Shown here: piece by piece, positions 1-12,700 of the stretch | Layout of the letters: each line of letters opens with the position of its first letter | How positions within the stretch are numbered: the first letter of the stretch is position 1 | DNA from: Ophiosphaerella korrae | Lineage: Eukaryota; Ascomycota; Dothideomycetes; Pleosporales; Phaeosphaeriaceae | Length of the DNA: 64,000 nt | NCBI GenBank assembly: GCA_028456385.1 | Contig: JALNQF010000038.1 | Coordinates: 124,001-188,000, forward strand | Direction: 5' to 3' | Made by a program: the position numbers and the translations under genes | Notes under the pieces: model-generated | Told to the model about the DNA's origin: nothing | The model's input: only the letters and a program-made list of their open reading frames with translations | The model's database searches: none

Positions 1-68
1 TTCAGGCGCAGAAAGCGCAGGGCAAGACCATTAGCACCGCGAGACCCCCAGTCGAGTTCATGAATTAG
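1..68 (+). CDS. possible C-terminal tail of a gene entering from the left edge
   Basis: A reading frame is open from the window edge to a TAG at 66-68 and would end ...ARPPVEFMN. Only about 21 codons are visible, so no family can be assigned and chance openness cannot be excluded. It would be co-directional with RPS6, which starts 420 bases downstream. Confidence 0.25.
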   Translation, partial: QAQKAQGKTISTARPPVEFMN

Positions 69-490
69 ATCTAGCATAAGGTTCTCAGCTTTGTATTTGT
101 ATTCTCCATTGATATTGTTAAAAGCATCATATTGCAAGGGTCCAGGCAAGGCATGGAATGGCGTTGTTGGCAAGTGCTCAAATTTGGAACGGAACGAGAA
201 TTATGATACGAGACTTGATACGCAGGCCGTGGGTATCATAATTGGATTCATAATTACAACAGCTAATCAGACCATTATTCGGCAATCATGTTTCTCGTGC
301 AAAACTTGAGGACACACCTAAGCACAGGCCGGATCGCGCTATCACGTGATATGCCAAGACAGGCGCTTTAGCGCACAAACAAGCGAGACCGCTAACGAAA
401 TCAACAATTGCAATTCTCGATTCTCGATTGACACCACGACATTCTACTAACGTTGCAGCAACACACCGTCATCTCCACGCCGCCGTCAAG

Positions 491-1332
491 ATGAAGCTCA
501 ACGTTTCCTACCCCAACAACGGCACCCAGAAACTGATCGAAATCGAAGATGAGCGTAAGCTCCGTGTCTTCATGGACCGCCGTATGGGACACGAGGTTCC
601 TGGCGACAGCGTCGGCGACGAGTTCAAGGGCTATGTCCTCAGGATCACTGGCGGCAATGATAAGCAGGGTTTCCCGATGAAGCAGGGTGTTATGCACCCT
701 ACTCGTGTCCGCCTCCTTCTTGGTGACGGCCACTCCTGCTACCGCCCCCGTCGTACCGGCGAGCGCAAGAGGAAGTCTGTCCGTGGTTGCATCGTCGGCA
801 TGGACCTCTCTGTCCTTGCTCTGAGCATCGTCAAGAAGGGCGACGCTGACATTCCTGGCCTCACCGATGTTGTCCACCCCAAGCGTCTTGGTCCTAAGCG
901 TGCGACCAAGATCCAACGCTTCTTTGGTCTCAGCAAGGAAGATGATGTGAGTTTTCTCATAGCTTCTTCGCCAATCCTCTTAGCAAAGGGTTGAGTCTGA
1001 CGACCATAAACTATAGGTTCGCAAGTTCGTTATCCGCCGCGAGGTTCAGCCAAAGAAAGAAGGCGCAAAGCCCTACACCAAGGCTCCCAAGATCCAGCGC
1101 CTGGTCACTCCCCAGCGTCTCCAACACAAGCGTCATAGGATCGCACTCAAGCGCCGCCGTGCGGAGGCTTCTAAGGATGCTGCCGTACGTTATCATAACC
1201 CTCTCACATTCAAAGTAGATACTGATTGTTTGGCAGAACGAGTACGCACAGATCCTCCAGAAGCGCATTGGCCAGGCCAAGGCTGCTCACGAAGAGGCCA
1301 GGAAGAGGAGGGCTTCTTCCATGAGGCATTAG
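491..1332 (+). CDS. RPS6: 40S ribosomal protein S6 (eS6)
   Basis: Structural protein of the small ribosomal subunit, 239 residues, the usual eS6 length. Exons are 491-946, 1017-1184 and 1237-1332; both introns have canonical GT..AG ends and fall between codons. The protein starts [14 protein letters not shown] and carries the conserved basic core ([18 protein letters not shown]). It ends in the Arg/Ser-rich tail KRRASSMRH, which in yeast holds the two phosphorylated serines downstream of TOR/AGC kinases; the ..RRASS.. motif is present here. I chose the ATG at 491 because it gives the exact family N-terminus; a longer open frame upstream lacks homology. The stop lies about 370 bases from the convergent WD40 gene. 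Confidence 0.97.
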
Positions 1333-1704
1333 GAGAAGGTCACGAAGGCATGATTAGGTCGTGGAATGATAACTTAGGCGTCGGCACGAAAAAGTAGTGT
1401 AGGCTCCTGTATCTGAATGGAAACCTTGGGTTCTAGGCGCTTCATACCACTGACTGCATGAGACAGTTGTCTCTACAATAAAGCAATTGCATCTCTCACG
1501 ACCTGAACTGCTCGAAATGTGCCTGATTTCATTGACATTCCTCAATTGGACCTAAGACAGCCCTTGATCTGATAATCATCGATAGGCATCAAGACCGCAC
1601 AATTATACATTAATACTAGGCATGTGTACATCCATTGCAGAATCAGATGTAAAATATATGGGCCGTGTGCAGTTTTCATTCTGACCTTTCTTGAGGAAGT
1701 ATGT

Positions 1705-4578
1705 CTACCTGATCACGGCACTTTCTCTTGTGATGCCGTGCAGCCCCTCTAGGATATCGCTGCCTCCCAGCAGACCTGCAGTCCCGTTACTTATTGAACC
1801 CCCAGCACCTATACTACCCCGCTTATCGCTCCATATTTCATGGAACCGGATCGCCATATCACTAGCTGCAACGACAATGCATCCTTCTTCAACGCCTTGC
1901 TTGGACCACACCCCATTGCCACCTCCGCCTCCACTGTCGTCTTCGTCTCGACCGTCTGGAAATGGGCTGCTTGTTGGTCCACCAGGGTAGGCGATTGCAC
2001 ATAATGCTCTATTCTCATCCCACCACGGCACGGCAACAACTTGCACGCAGCTAGGCCACGCGAAGACTGCAACACGGTACGGATGCTCAGGCTGTGCGAA
2101 ACCAAATGTGGCTGCAATTTCGCGGCGCGTCTGTGACCACACAAGACTGGTGACTTGGGCTGCGCAATCGATGGTCGCGAGACACGTGCCGGAGCGTGTG
2201 TGGTAGAAGTGTATACATCGATCGTTTGACCCGCCTCCAATGGCGAGCAGGCCGCGTTGCCAGGGACAGAAAGCCATTGCTTTGACTGCGGCATTGAGAG
2301 TCCACTTGTGCTTTGCTGCAGCGTGTGACACGTGAAGGACGGGACCGGAATTGTTGGTCACGGTGTATATAGACTCACCATTCGGTCCTTCGCGGACCGC
2401 GGGGGTAGCTAATGTATCTCCTCTACTATTGTTCGGTCGAAGGACCTTGGTCGCTTCGAACAAGAAACAATTGTTGTCATTGCCACCACTCGCAAACAGT
2501 TCACCGTCCGGGGTCCAGCACAGTCCACAAATTTGTTGTGTATGAATCGTCATTCGAGCGAGCAGGGTCATCGCACCTTGCCAACCAAAAAGTGCACTCT
2601 GGGTCGCGGATGGCCACTCAATACTGTAGAAATAGATGTGCCCTACCTCGTCCCCAACAAGTAGCTCCTCTGTGGTCACATTCATAGCTCTGTCACGGAG
2701 GGAGGGGCGATGGACGATACACGGTCTCCAAGAGACACAAGACACTGGCTTGGGCTGTGTAGCATCGAAGCGCGGTTCAGAATCGTACGGGCTCCAAAGC
2801 GATATTCGACCATCTGCTCGCCCTACAGCAAGGATAGCTTGGGCACCTTGTGTCGAAGAAAAGTCTAATGATGTGACATGCTGAACGTCGAGTGCAGCAG
2901 ACGGAAGGACAGTATTCAGCGACTCCGGTGTTGAAACACCGGATCGTTCTGACCAAAGATGTACGTAGTTTCCGAGCCCGACCGCAAGACACTTTGCAGT
3001 ATAGGAATAAGCGAGGAGAGTGCAGTAATAGTCATCGCGCAGTTGAGGAGCGTCTAACACTGTGAGGGGTCATTAGTATCATCTTGCTAATGAAGCATAG
3101 GAACATATCTGAAAGGCAAGATCGGCACGGGTCTTCGTAGCTTTGGCTGCCATCGTCGAGCTGTTTCAGCCAAATGGTCAGCATAAGTGATACGTGACCT
3201 TTAGAACACTAGGGAACAAACGCAAGATGACACCATCCTTGATCCAAGCTCCATCACGCCAATTATATTTTCGGTAGGGAGTCGTTGTACTGTACTTTGT
3301 ATTTTGAGAGGTACAGGATGGTGCTGAATGTTGTAAGATTCGATCAGACTGATCAACGTCAAGCGCCAGCGCCAGGCGACATTCGTATGCTTCCAGTTCT
3401 GCTTCAGGATCTGCGCGATTGAGGAATGACGAGGTGTAGAGCGGCGCATTTGTTCCGCTTCCAAGCATCCCACCTCTGCCGGTAGATACTCCAATCACAG
3501 TTGTTCCATTCACAACTGAAGATCCTCCTACTGTCCAGACAGCACCGACACTGATTTGACGAGTGCCAAATGCTAAGGAGTGGCTTCTGTGAGACAGATT
3601 GACATTTCTTCGCTGTGCGCCAGCTCTTTCTATAATCATGGAGTGTGCCTCCCTCAAACCGTGAAGTTCGTCATTGAAACGTGCGCTCCTGCGCAGTACG
3701 CGGCTAAAAGGATCTCTATCTAAGCCATCGTTACGAGTGATCTGACCAGTTCCTAGACGCTTGATCTGTTTGTTTAGTTCGAAACTTTCTCGTGCGACAG
3801 TAGTTGGGCGGCGGTAAGCGATGAATCGATCTGCTGCGCCAACCTGGCTTTTGCGTGATGATTGCAACAACCCGCCACATGCTACCCATTGACTTGGCCT
3901 CAAGGGAGAGCTAGATTGACGGAGAGGGAGTCGGTTTATCTCGGTAGGCAAAAAGGAACGATCTCGGGCGCTGGTAATAACTGAGGATGATAGTACTACA
4001 TCATCGTCATCGGGTGAGTCTGCTGCGGAACATGGTGATGTAGTAGAAATTCTACGATTCGATGCAACAAAAAAATTGTGTGATGAGCGTCTATGAAAGC
4101 TTTTCTGCAATTCTGGCAACAGCTTTTCTCGAGTGGGGTTATCTGCAAGATGCTGAATCCAGTCGTCACAAGGATCCTTGTTTGACCTAAGTGCTGGAGG
4201 GGCGTGGAAGCTATTTAGACCAGAGAAACAAGGAGCAGGTGATTGATTTGGATGTATAAGTGTATCTTGCTTTGTAGGGGAGTCGTCATTAAACCGCGGT
4301 GCGTCAAGTTCGTTGCTAGCATGAAGTATCTCTGGAATAGTAAGGGTGCCGAGAAGGAAGGCGGACTTTGCCTTGGTAGGAGAAGCTGCAGATGTGAAGA
4401 TTGGAGAGTCTGTATTGTCGTTGATCACTCGAGTAAACAGACCACTTTGAGTTTTGCGAGGCGATCTTGGAGTCCTGGGTGAACCCCAGCCGTCGGTGCT
4501 GACGGTCTTGGTGGGTGATAGGGGCGGCGTAGTATATCCGGGGAGATACAATGAAGGCTCATCATCAACATCGCTCAT
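1705..4578 (-). CDS. Cdc20/Fizzy-family APC/C activator, probably meiotic Ama1/Mfr1 type
   Basis: WD40 co-activator that would recruit substrates to the anaphase-promoting complex. The N-terminal exon starts at the ATG at 4578 (MSDVDDEPSLYLPG). It holds a long Ser/Pro-rich region and, around residues 250-256, a C-box-like DRFIAYR followed by ..VARESFELNKQIKRL.., as in fungal Cdc20/Ama1 proteins. The C-terminal exon (about 3059 down to 1705) opens with LDAPQLRDDYY, the family's entry into the propeller, shows WD repeats (e.g. QICGLCWTPDGELFASGGND), and ends exactly in Ile-Arg, the IR tail that binds Cdc27/TPR subunits. The intron acceptor is at 3060. The donor is unresolved between about 3195 and 3270, and a mini-exon around 3100-3160 is possible. 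The usual C-box proline is replaced by alanine. Assignment to the Ama1 branch rather than Cdc20/Cdh1 is inference from divergence and the long N-terminus. Confidence 0.82.
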
Positions 4579-4911
4579 ACTGAATAGTTCTCGGGGTCGA
4601 AGTAAGCTGTTGTGCGTGAAATTCAGCACATGGCGAGGCGTAATTGTCAACTGCCAAGAAGAAGTTGTGACGAGTGAATTTAGTGGAACGAGATCTTGCT
4701 GTGAATATCGTTACTGTTGTTAGTGTAATTAGCAATGACGGTATGGTGTTTCTTAGGGTTCTTCGATGCATATAATCAGAGGTGTGTTGACAGTGACCTT
4801 CCTTGGGGATCGATGTACAGGAAAGCACGCGACGCGTAGTGGGGTAATGTTTCCCCGAGAGTTTCCACCCAAGTAAGTAGCGGTCCTTGACGAACGTTTC
4901 GCCACACAGTC

Positions 4912-6089
4912 ATGGCAAGTGTAAGTTGGTGGAGATGCAGACATGTGTGAGCCAGCATGTTGATGTTGTATAGCACGGCATCTCGCGCGGTTCAGGTCCC
5001 GCCGTACGTTCAGAGGAGGCGCGACAGAAAGAGCTCCAGCAGATCGACCAGTACAAGAATCTAGTAGAATTGGTGAATACGAAGGTACGGCTTCGCGCGC
5101 TATAGTTAGAGGCCAACACTAACTGTCTGTATCACCAGATTGCCGAGAAGCAGTACACCTTAGAAGCCCTGGGTCATATCACAAGGTTATTGAATGAGAA
5201 CCCGGAGTACTACACGATATGGAATCACCGGCGCCGAGTCCTCAATAGCCTGCTTTCTGTGAGAGGCTCGCAACAGTCGTCCGATGAACTTTTTCAGGGC
5301 GATTTGCAGCTTACTTTCACCTTGTTGAGGAAATTTCCAAAGTGCTACTGGATATGGAACCACCGGGATTGGCTTCTGCACCACGCGGAATCTATACTAG
5401 GTACGGAAGCAGCACGTACGCTGTGGGCAGGCGAGCTCCAGCTAATTAACAAAATGTTGCACGCTGATAGTCGGAACTTCCATGCTTGGAGTTACAGACG
5501 CCTGGTGGTTTCGCAAATCGATCGCTTGACCTGCATCGCTACCCAAGACAAGCCCCATGGCCTCGCCGAGCCAGAATTCGAATACACAACCAAGCTGATC
5601 AAGACCAATCTTTCCAACTTCTCCGCTTGGCATAACCGAAGTCAGCTTATTCCTCGCATCCTCGACGAGCGCAATGCAGATGCTGAAGCACGTCGCGCCT
5701 TCCTCCACACAGAACTGTCCCTGATATGCGAAGCCATCAATACCGATCCATTTGACCAGTCTATCTGGTTCTACCACCAGTATCTAATGTCAACCTTGTC
5801 GCCATCCTGTCCGCCGCATCAACTTATTGTTCATGATCTGACTAACAGCGAGCGGCAGAAGCATTACAAACATGAGATGGAGTATATCCAAGAAATCCTA
5901 GAGGACGAGGTGGACTGCAAATGGATATACGAGGGGCTGCTGGGTCTTGCGGAGGCATGTCTGGAACTCGATGCTGGGACTTATGTGGTGATGGCGGAGT
6001 CTATGAGAAAGTGGCTCGACAAGTTGAAGCGCCTAGACTTGCTGAGGCGGGGGCGATGGGAAGATCTAGAGACAAGACTCAATCTATAA
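4912..6089 (+). CDS. BET4: Rab geranylgeranyltransferase alpha subunit (Bet4)
   Basis: Alpha subunit of type II geranylgeranyltransferase, which with the beta subunit Bet2 and the escort protein prenylates Rab/Ypt GTPases. Exons are 4912-4920, 4974-5084 and 5139-6089, all joining between codons, giving 356 residues. It starts MASHGISRGSG with a charged helix (EEARQKELQQIDQYK) followed by protein-prenyltransferase alpha repeats. Four have the W-x-x-R signature (IWNHRRRVL, IWNHRDWLL, AWSYRRLVV, AWHNRSQLI) and the fifth reads IWFYHQYLM. The first exon is only three codons; it is supported by an ideal GTAAGT donor and a family-like N-terminus. It diverges from the APC/C activator (333 bases between starts). 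Its stop lies 14 bases from the stop of the convergent gene at 6104. Confidence 0.93.
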
Positions 6090-6103
6090 GTGTGGAACTA
6101 TGT

Positions 6104-6549
6104 TCAAAGCTTGCCTGACGCTTCATTGGCTTCACCTTGCGTCGTCACCCGCTTCCGTGCAACGAGGGCTACCTCTTTCTCAGGATATTTCTCCCATGCC
6201 CAAAGCCCAAGTATTGATGACCAAGAAGTTGTGTTCGATGGCGCAGACGCTGGTGTGCCCTCATTCTGTTCTGTTTGCCTGGAAGGTAGTTGCTGTGGTG
6301 ATAAAGGCGGGAGAGCATTCGTTGTTTTGGGTACAAGACCTTGGTCGGCTATGTTGGATGCAGCTGCGATCTCACTGGCAATATTGTCAGTGAATGCAAA
6401 TGACAAATTTTGTGCGCGTGTACTGACCAGTTATATTCCTCTTCGAGCTTCTTTCTTCTTTGCTCTTTGAATTCTGGATTAAAAGTGGCTATGCCGACTG
6501 AAACCCCCACAGCTCCAGTAACAATAATTGGAATTAACCGACCCGCCAT
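6104..6549 (-). CDS. small single-pass membrane protein, probably mitochondrial; unknown function
   Basis: Two exons (6549-6428 and 6374-6104) separated by a 53-nt intron with GTCAGT donor and CCAG acceptor give 130 residues. The N-terminus MAGRLIPIIVTGAVGVSVG is a short glycine-rich transmembrane segment followed by a basic helix (FKEQRRKKLEEEYN). The rest is polar and probably disordered. This layout resembles small fungal mitochondrial inner-membrane proteins (Ecm19-like proteins came to mind), but I cannot confirm a family. An in-frame upstream ATG at 6627 would add 26 residues; I prefer 6549 because it places the hydrophobic segment at the N-terminus. It shares a roughly 200-bp promoter with MUS7. 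Confidence 0.6.
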
Positions 6550-6747
6550 TTTGTCTTTCGTTGTTTGATGTAGAGCGGATGGTGAAGTCATCACGCCGAA
6601 GATTTTCCGATCCACTTCCGCACTCATATTCGCGCTAGTGGCTCACGGGTTGACGCGTTCGTGGCGTTTTACCGAAGCACAATGCTCTTGACCAGCAGCC
6701 TCACCCCACCATCTTCGATTCGTACACCGATATGCAGACACGCCCAA

Positions 6748-9700
6748 ATGTCCCAATGGAGACAGAAAGGATATGTCCAGGATTCCGATGAGGACGAGGA
6801 GGTTTCACAAATCGAGAGCCAGAGTTCGAAGCCAGATGCCGCCCTTGGAGGCCGCGTCGAGCGCGTCGGCAATGACACAATTTACAAAGAAGAGCAAAAC
6901 AAAGCCCCAGGCGATCCGGGCTCTAGTGAAATAGACGTGGAGAAAGACTTTGAAGATCCCAGGCACCCCCCGACCTCTCTATCCACACCAGTTGCTACGT
7001 ATCATTCCGGACAAGAACAACCAGATAGCCCAGATGCACTACAGATATCGCCAGCACCTAGGTCGCAAACGAAGAAAGAAAATGAATACTCACAACTGTT
7101 GGGGCTACCGGGTTCGACGGCTTCACCACCAGAGTCACAGGAAAGCGGCGAAAATATGGCCCTTTCGCAACCATTCTATAATACCTTAAGCCGAAGTACC
7201 TTGCTGGACCCTCCTGGCACTGCGAAAATGGATATCGCCTCTAACATCCTCGGCGCGTTTGGCATAGAAGTACTATCCGATGTTTCTGATGATGACACTC
7301 TCTCTGACCCACCTACCGACCTGGAGTCGCCAAATTCAGGTCACAGCACGCCTCAGCCTCATCGTAGAACCGCAGTACAGGTTGTCATACCATCTTCAAC
7401 TACACTGCAGATGCAGATTTTGGAGGAGCAGGAGTCAACGCGCGCATTTCGTCAGCGCAAGCCCATTCAATTACACCCTTATGCTTTAGAAGGCGAAATA
7501 TACCGAAGAGAAGTTCAGAGTAGAGGTCTTAAGCCTGTGCCTAGAACAAAGTCTCCGGAGCGAAAGACGAGTCGCAACGACATTGAGACACAAGAGAAGG
7601 AATATAACCCAAATGATGCACCCGCCAGTAGCCCACCTGAGCCAGAAATACCTGTTTCTACGCCAAATATACGTAGACCGCGCAGGGATGGAGTAGAGCC
7701 ACCGAGACCAAAGCCAGCTGCTACTCAGCTACGCGTGCCACGTACAGCAAAGCGGAGGAAGCTTGATCTTCCATCGACACAAGGTACGACTGCATTTTCA
7801 AGCATATTGGAGAAGAAAGAGGCACAGGGTGATATCTGGTCTATTCCCCCAAATTCGCCTCCCTATTCAAGCAGTCCTGTCTTAGATATGCATGAGCCGG
7901 TCCATCAGTCACATAACCTCGTTGCTACACCATTACAGAACCTACCTACGCCATCCACTTCGTCTATTCTCCAAGAAGACCCTCCAGTTTTATCAAACTC
8001 CGATTTCGACCCATCACTACGTAGTGCGACGAAGCTGCATCGACCCACGAGAATCGTATTGAGTGATGATTCATCCTCGGCCTCTGAATCACCTAGCGAG
8101 GCAGAGCAAAGCGAGAGTGAGCTGAGGCATGTGGGTAGAAAGATCAAAGGTGTCCTTCCAGCATCATGGTTGCGTTTCGACCGAAAAGCACAAGAGCAGC
8201 GAAAAATTATCTATACACAGGAACAGCACCGCGAACGAGCAAGTGCCACACTTTTTACAGAGTCTCTCGAACCTCAACGGGGGGTCGCACAAAGGGTCAC
8301 GAAACGCACAGTGGGTGAACGTGGCAATATACCCTCAACTGCGCGAACGACTGAAATTTTTATTTGTTCTGACGGATCCGATGAGGAAAATGTCAATTCT
8401 GTACGCAACCATGGCCAAACAGTACGGGAATTAACCGAAGATGCCATTATTTTATCTACATCACGTGATATCCGATATGCAGATGATTCAGAAAATATGG
8501 AAAACGACCGTTTACATTTATTTTCTTTGGGCGGGACGGGATCGAAGAAGAAGAGTCAGTATAAGCGTACTGACACTTTTGGCAAAATGAAGAGACAGAA
8601 GACCTCAGAAAGTAGTGCGAGGAAATTAGATCATGGGGTACATGGAAGAAAAACGTACGCAAAGCTTAAAGAGACACGCCGCACTCGATTCCCTGCTTTG
8701 AGTGTAGTAGATCTAGATCTTTCCCCTGCTGAACAATCTGGTCCCACTCCTCAATTTCTGAGGCTTGCCAGACGACAAGCACTCCAAAGACCTGATCTAG
8801 CTCGACAAAGTCCCCGAACAAAACAAATCCGGTTACAGAGCGCTCCCGATACCGAAGATGCAAACGCAACTCTAAGACGGTGGCGTCAGGGTGACCTTAA
8901 ACCCAATGTCAATGTATCCCAACATCGCAGAAGTCGATCAGCACTACGGAACAAGGCCGACAATCAACAGCATATCCACCAATGCACGCACATTGATGAG
9001 AAACGAAATAAAGAAGATGGTACCGTCCTAGAAGCGACAACAGAAGCCCTTAGCGACAAAAGAGCCACATGTGAATCAGGTATCCTAAGAGTATTCAAAA
9101 AAACCACTACTCAGACCTCGCGGAGGCACAAGAGACAGCCAAGGTTGAACCAAGTTTTGGAACGCTCTATTCAGAGACCAGCGCTTCCTTTCAGGGCGGT
9201 GCAATTGGAGGGCGATGAGAATGATTTCAGTTATGGCCACAGGAAAGTTGCATTTGAAAAAAGCTTGCGACGGGCTGAGCACCGCACTCCTACCCCCAGG
9301 ACCACTAATCAGCTTTATATGAATCATCAGTTGGCCCGGTTTCTCTCCGAAGACGAACCTGCGTCGCTTGTTCTCCCAACTACACCAAATACCGAAATGG
9401 ATACCGACAATGACACGAAACTAGAAGTACCTCCACCCAGAAGACGTCTCTTTCAAAAAAAGGTGACGGCTCAGAGGGTTGACATAAATACTCGAGAGTA
9501 CCGTCAACCAAGCGAGCCAGCAGTCCAAGAAATATTGAATTATCCTGTAGTCAGTATACTAGAAGAAACGTTTTTAGAGAAGCATACGGTCACTCTTCAG
9601 GGTCTTGGTCCATTTGGCACCCGTTACCCAACGACTTTCGATATAAATTCTCTTCAGTCCGATACTTACTTCCACTCATCCACTCTTATTGGCTCTGAAG

Positions 9701-12700
9701 ATTTACGGCGCGCTCTATCAGTTGGAGAGCTGGACGACAGGTATCTGGATAAACATTTCGGGTACTGCACAATCATGCATGACACCACAATTCTAAAATG
9801 TGGTCCGTGGAACGATGAGACGTGTTCAACTCTGTTCAACCTCACCAGACGCGTAATAGCATTGTCAAATAACAAGTCCACGCATCTCAATGAAACTGAC
9901 GCCGCCATCGAACAGGACCTTTTGAGTCACCTCACTCATTTTCTGCGGTCGTTTGTGAATTACGTCTCCACCTATCTCAGCTTCTCGGACCCGGTTGATC
10001 GAAAGGGTTTTGCAGCCAAGATGCATCAAATTCTTTGTCTTGTGTTCGACCACACCCGTGCGGTGCCTACCTCAGATTCTAAGCATAGCAATATCCGAGC
10101 TGCAAGTTACCTACTCGTGCTTGGCTTTCAGACCTATCAAATTGCGAAGAATGCCATTGTTGATGAATATACACGGACCCAACTAGGAGCATTAATCTGT
10201 AGCATAGCGAAGTTCATTGTCGGCTATGTCGTTCGGAAAGGCATCCCTAGAATCAGCAACTTCCTCGAGAAAAATACTCGTCATGCAACAAGGCAGAATG
10301 GTATTCAAAACGACGATGTGCTAGTGGAAAGTGTGGTGGTCTGTATGCACGTCTTGGAAAAAATGCAAACGCCTAATCTTGGGTTCTGGGACTTGGTAAG
10401 TCAAGAACTAGGAATAGCCACAACATACGCCTCCCACATTCAGGTGTTTGAATCTGCCTGGGCCTCACTTTTTACTCTGGTCCCGTTTACAGAGATAGAC
10501 CTTTATGGAATCCCTGTCAGAGATCGAAAGGAGGGTTTCCAGGGCGATAATTGGAATTGCATCGGTGCTATGTTAAGACGTGTCCTTGAGCTGTATCCAG
10601 CCACCTTTGAGAAGCGCGGTTATTCGCTCAATGACTATATTCGCGCCAATCTGGCAAGATGTCATACGTTGATCAAGCGTTGGCATTGGCAGCGACCAGA
10701 GCAGATGTTGAACGCCGTCTTTGATTTCTTCGGGAAGAACGGGCTAAAGCAGCTTCGACAGGAATCCACCAGCGGGTCAATAACTTTCCTTGGTCACGCT
10801 AAAGACGAACAAAACCTGAATCTTGAACCTGGCGAGTGTTCATTTCACATAGCATTAAAATGTCTCGTTCTAGGTTTGCGTGGAATGAAGAGTACCTACA
10901 CAGAAAAGAAGATTCGCAGCTTCGTCTTCCGTACTATCCCCAATCATGGACGGATTTATCCCAAGGAACAGCCGCTCGATGAAGAGAGTCTTGCAGCTTT
11001 GCGTAATCACCATGATCTTCTGTGTGCACTTTACGTGGCCGCGCCTTCCCCTTGCCGTCCGAAACTTGGCCACATTCAAAACCTAGTGAGCCACGAAACT
11101 TCTCATCACGAAGCATGCAGAGTCAGCGTGCGTGCCTGGGCCAATCTTACAACTTTTCAGTTATCGACCGACGAAATGTATACATCAGCCAAACCGTTTG
11201 CGTTATGGCACAAAAATATCATACATCAAACATTGAAACAATACTGGCTCGCTAGAACTGAAGCAGATGAGTATCTCAAATCTGGGGTCTGTGATGGCAC
11301 GACAAACGTGACCGTAATCATGGTACAAAATGCGATGAAGAAGAACCAAGAACAAGTCATCGCGACCCTGCGCGACTGCATTACAGGCATGAGGAAAGCC
11401 ATACTATCCGCTACACACCATGTCCCACTCGATATATTTATCATGGACTCAGATGTTATGCATTTGCTAGGGTTACAGCATTTTGAAGATCACCGCCTAG
11501 TGGGCATCATTAGGGATACTCTGGTATTGATTCGGGATTATTTGAAATTACAAGAAATCTCACTCGCGCGCAATAAGAATCAAGACGCAAACGAGGAGAG
11601 CCAAGACTACGGCGATTTTCCTGACTTGGATGACATTGATGACATCGAAACCCAGCCTTTCGGCGCGGCGCGGCAGCACAATGGTCTAGAGTTTATACAA
11701 GCCCCACTTTGGCATTTGATGTCGAACGTGTTTGGCGCAGAAACATCACCGGACGATAACTTACTCATGGAGTGCACGGACACGTGGATTGCTGTCGCTA
11801 ACACTCATGTGGCATCCGGCACCCATTCATGGTCCTTCTACCTCGAACCTTGTAGTCGTGGATCATGGCATTCGCTACCTTTCACAGAGCAAACATGCAA
11901 GTTCAGTCCGTATTTTCATGCTTCTCTTATTGAAAGCAATCCCACTGCTTATCGCCAACATCGTTCTGACTTCATCACTGCTCTACTTCTTTGTCTTGTG
12001 GACAGAGAGTCGTTGCTCAGGTTCCAATATCGCCTTCTACATGCTATCATACGAACAGACAATGAACACCCGCTCATGAGAAATTTGCCTTTCTTCCGCA
12101 TTTCAGAAAGCAGCGATTGGGATATCACGGCAGATACTATGCGATCGCGCCGCCTTGCACTTATATCAAGTATACTGTCCAATATGCGTGAGCACTTGCG
12201 TACCATTTCTTCCGACCATTCCTGTACATCGGGAACAAGGAGAATGTACGCAACAATGTTGAAGGACCTCATGAAGAGGATGAAGAGTAATTACGAACAA
12301 CTACAGCAAAGCACAACAGTGATGGGAGCGTATGTCGATTTTGTTCAAAAGATCGTCCAATTTCTCAAACAGTACACCAGCGATATTTGTCCCGTGCTCC
12401 CATTCTTTACAGACTCCGTAGCATTCCCATTACCCTGTACAGATCCTACCTATGTTGTTGGCCGCCTTTGCGGCTACGCACCCAGAGCAACGGATCTAGG
12501 CACGGCCAAGCAGTTGTCTGTCTTTATCCAAACGGTAGCCCAGCAAGCCGCAGCTGATGGTCAACAATTATATCTTGTCGATCAGCTTACCACGGCTCTA
12601 TGCTCGGACGATACTCCTCTTGTTGACAGAGTGGTGCTAAAATCTGTTCTATTTCAAGGCATCTTCCCTGCATATATTGAAGAGGCGTTTTCGTCAAAGG

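Noticed and set aside
401..916. 171-codon minus-strand frame over RPS6
   Set aside because: Exact antisense of the RPS6 coding exon with no family-like sequence; a codon-bias shadow.
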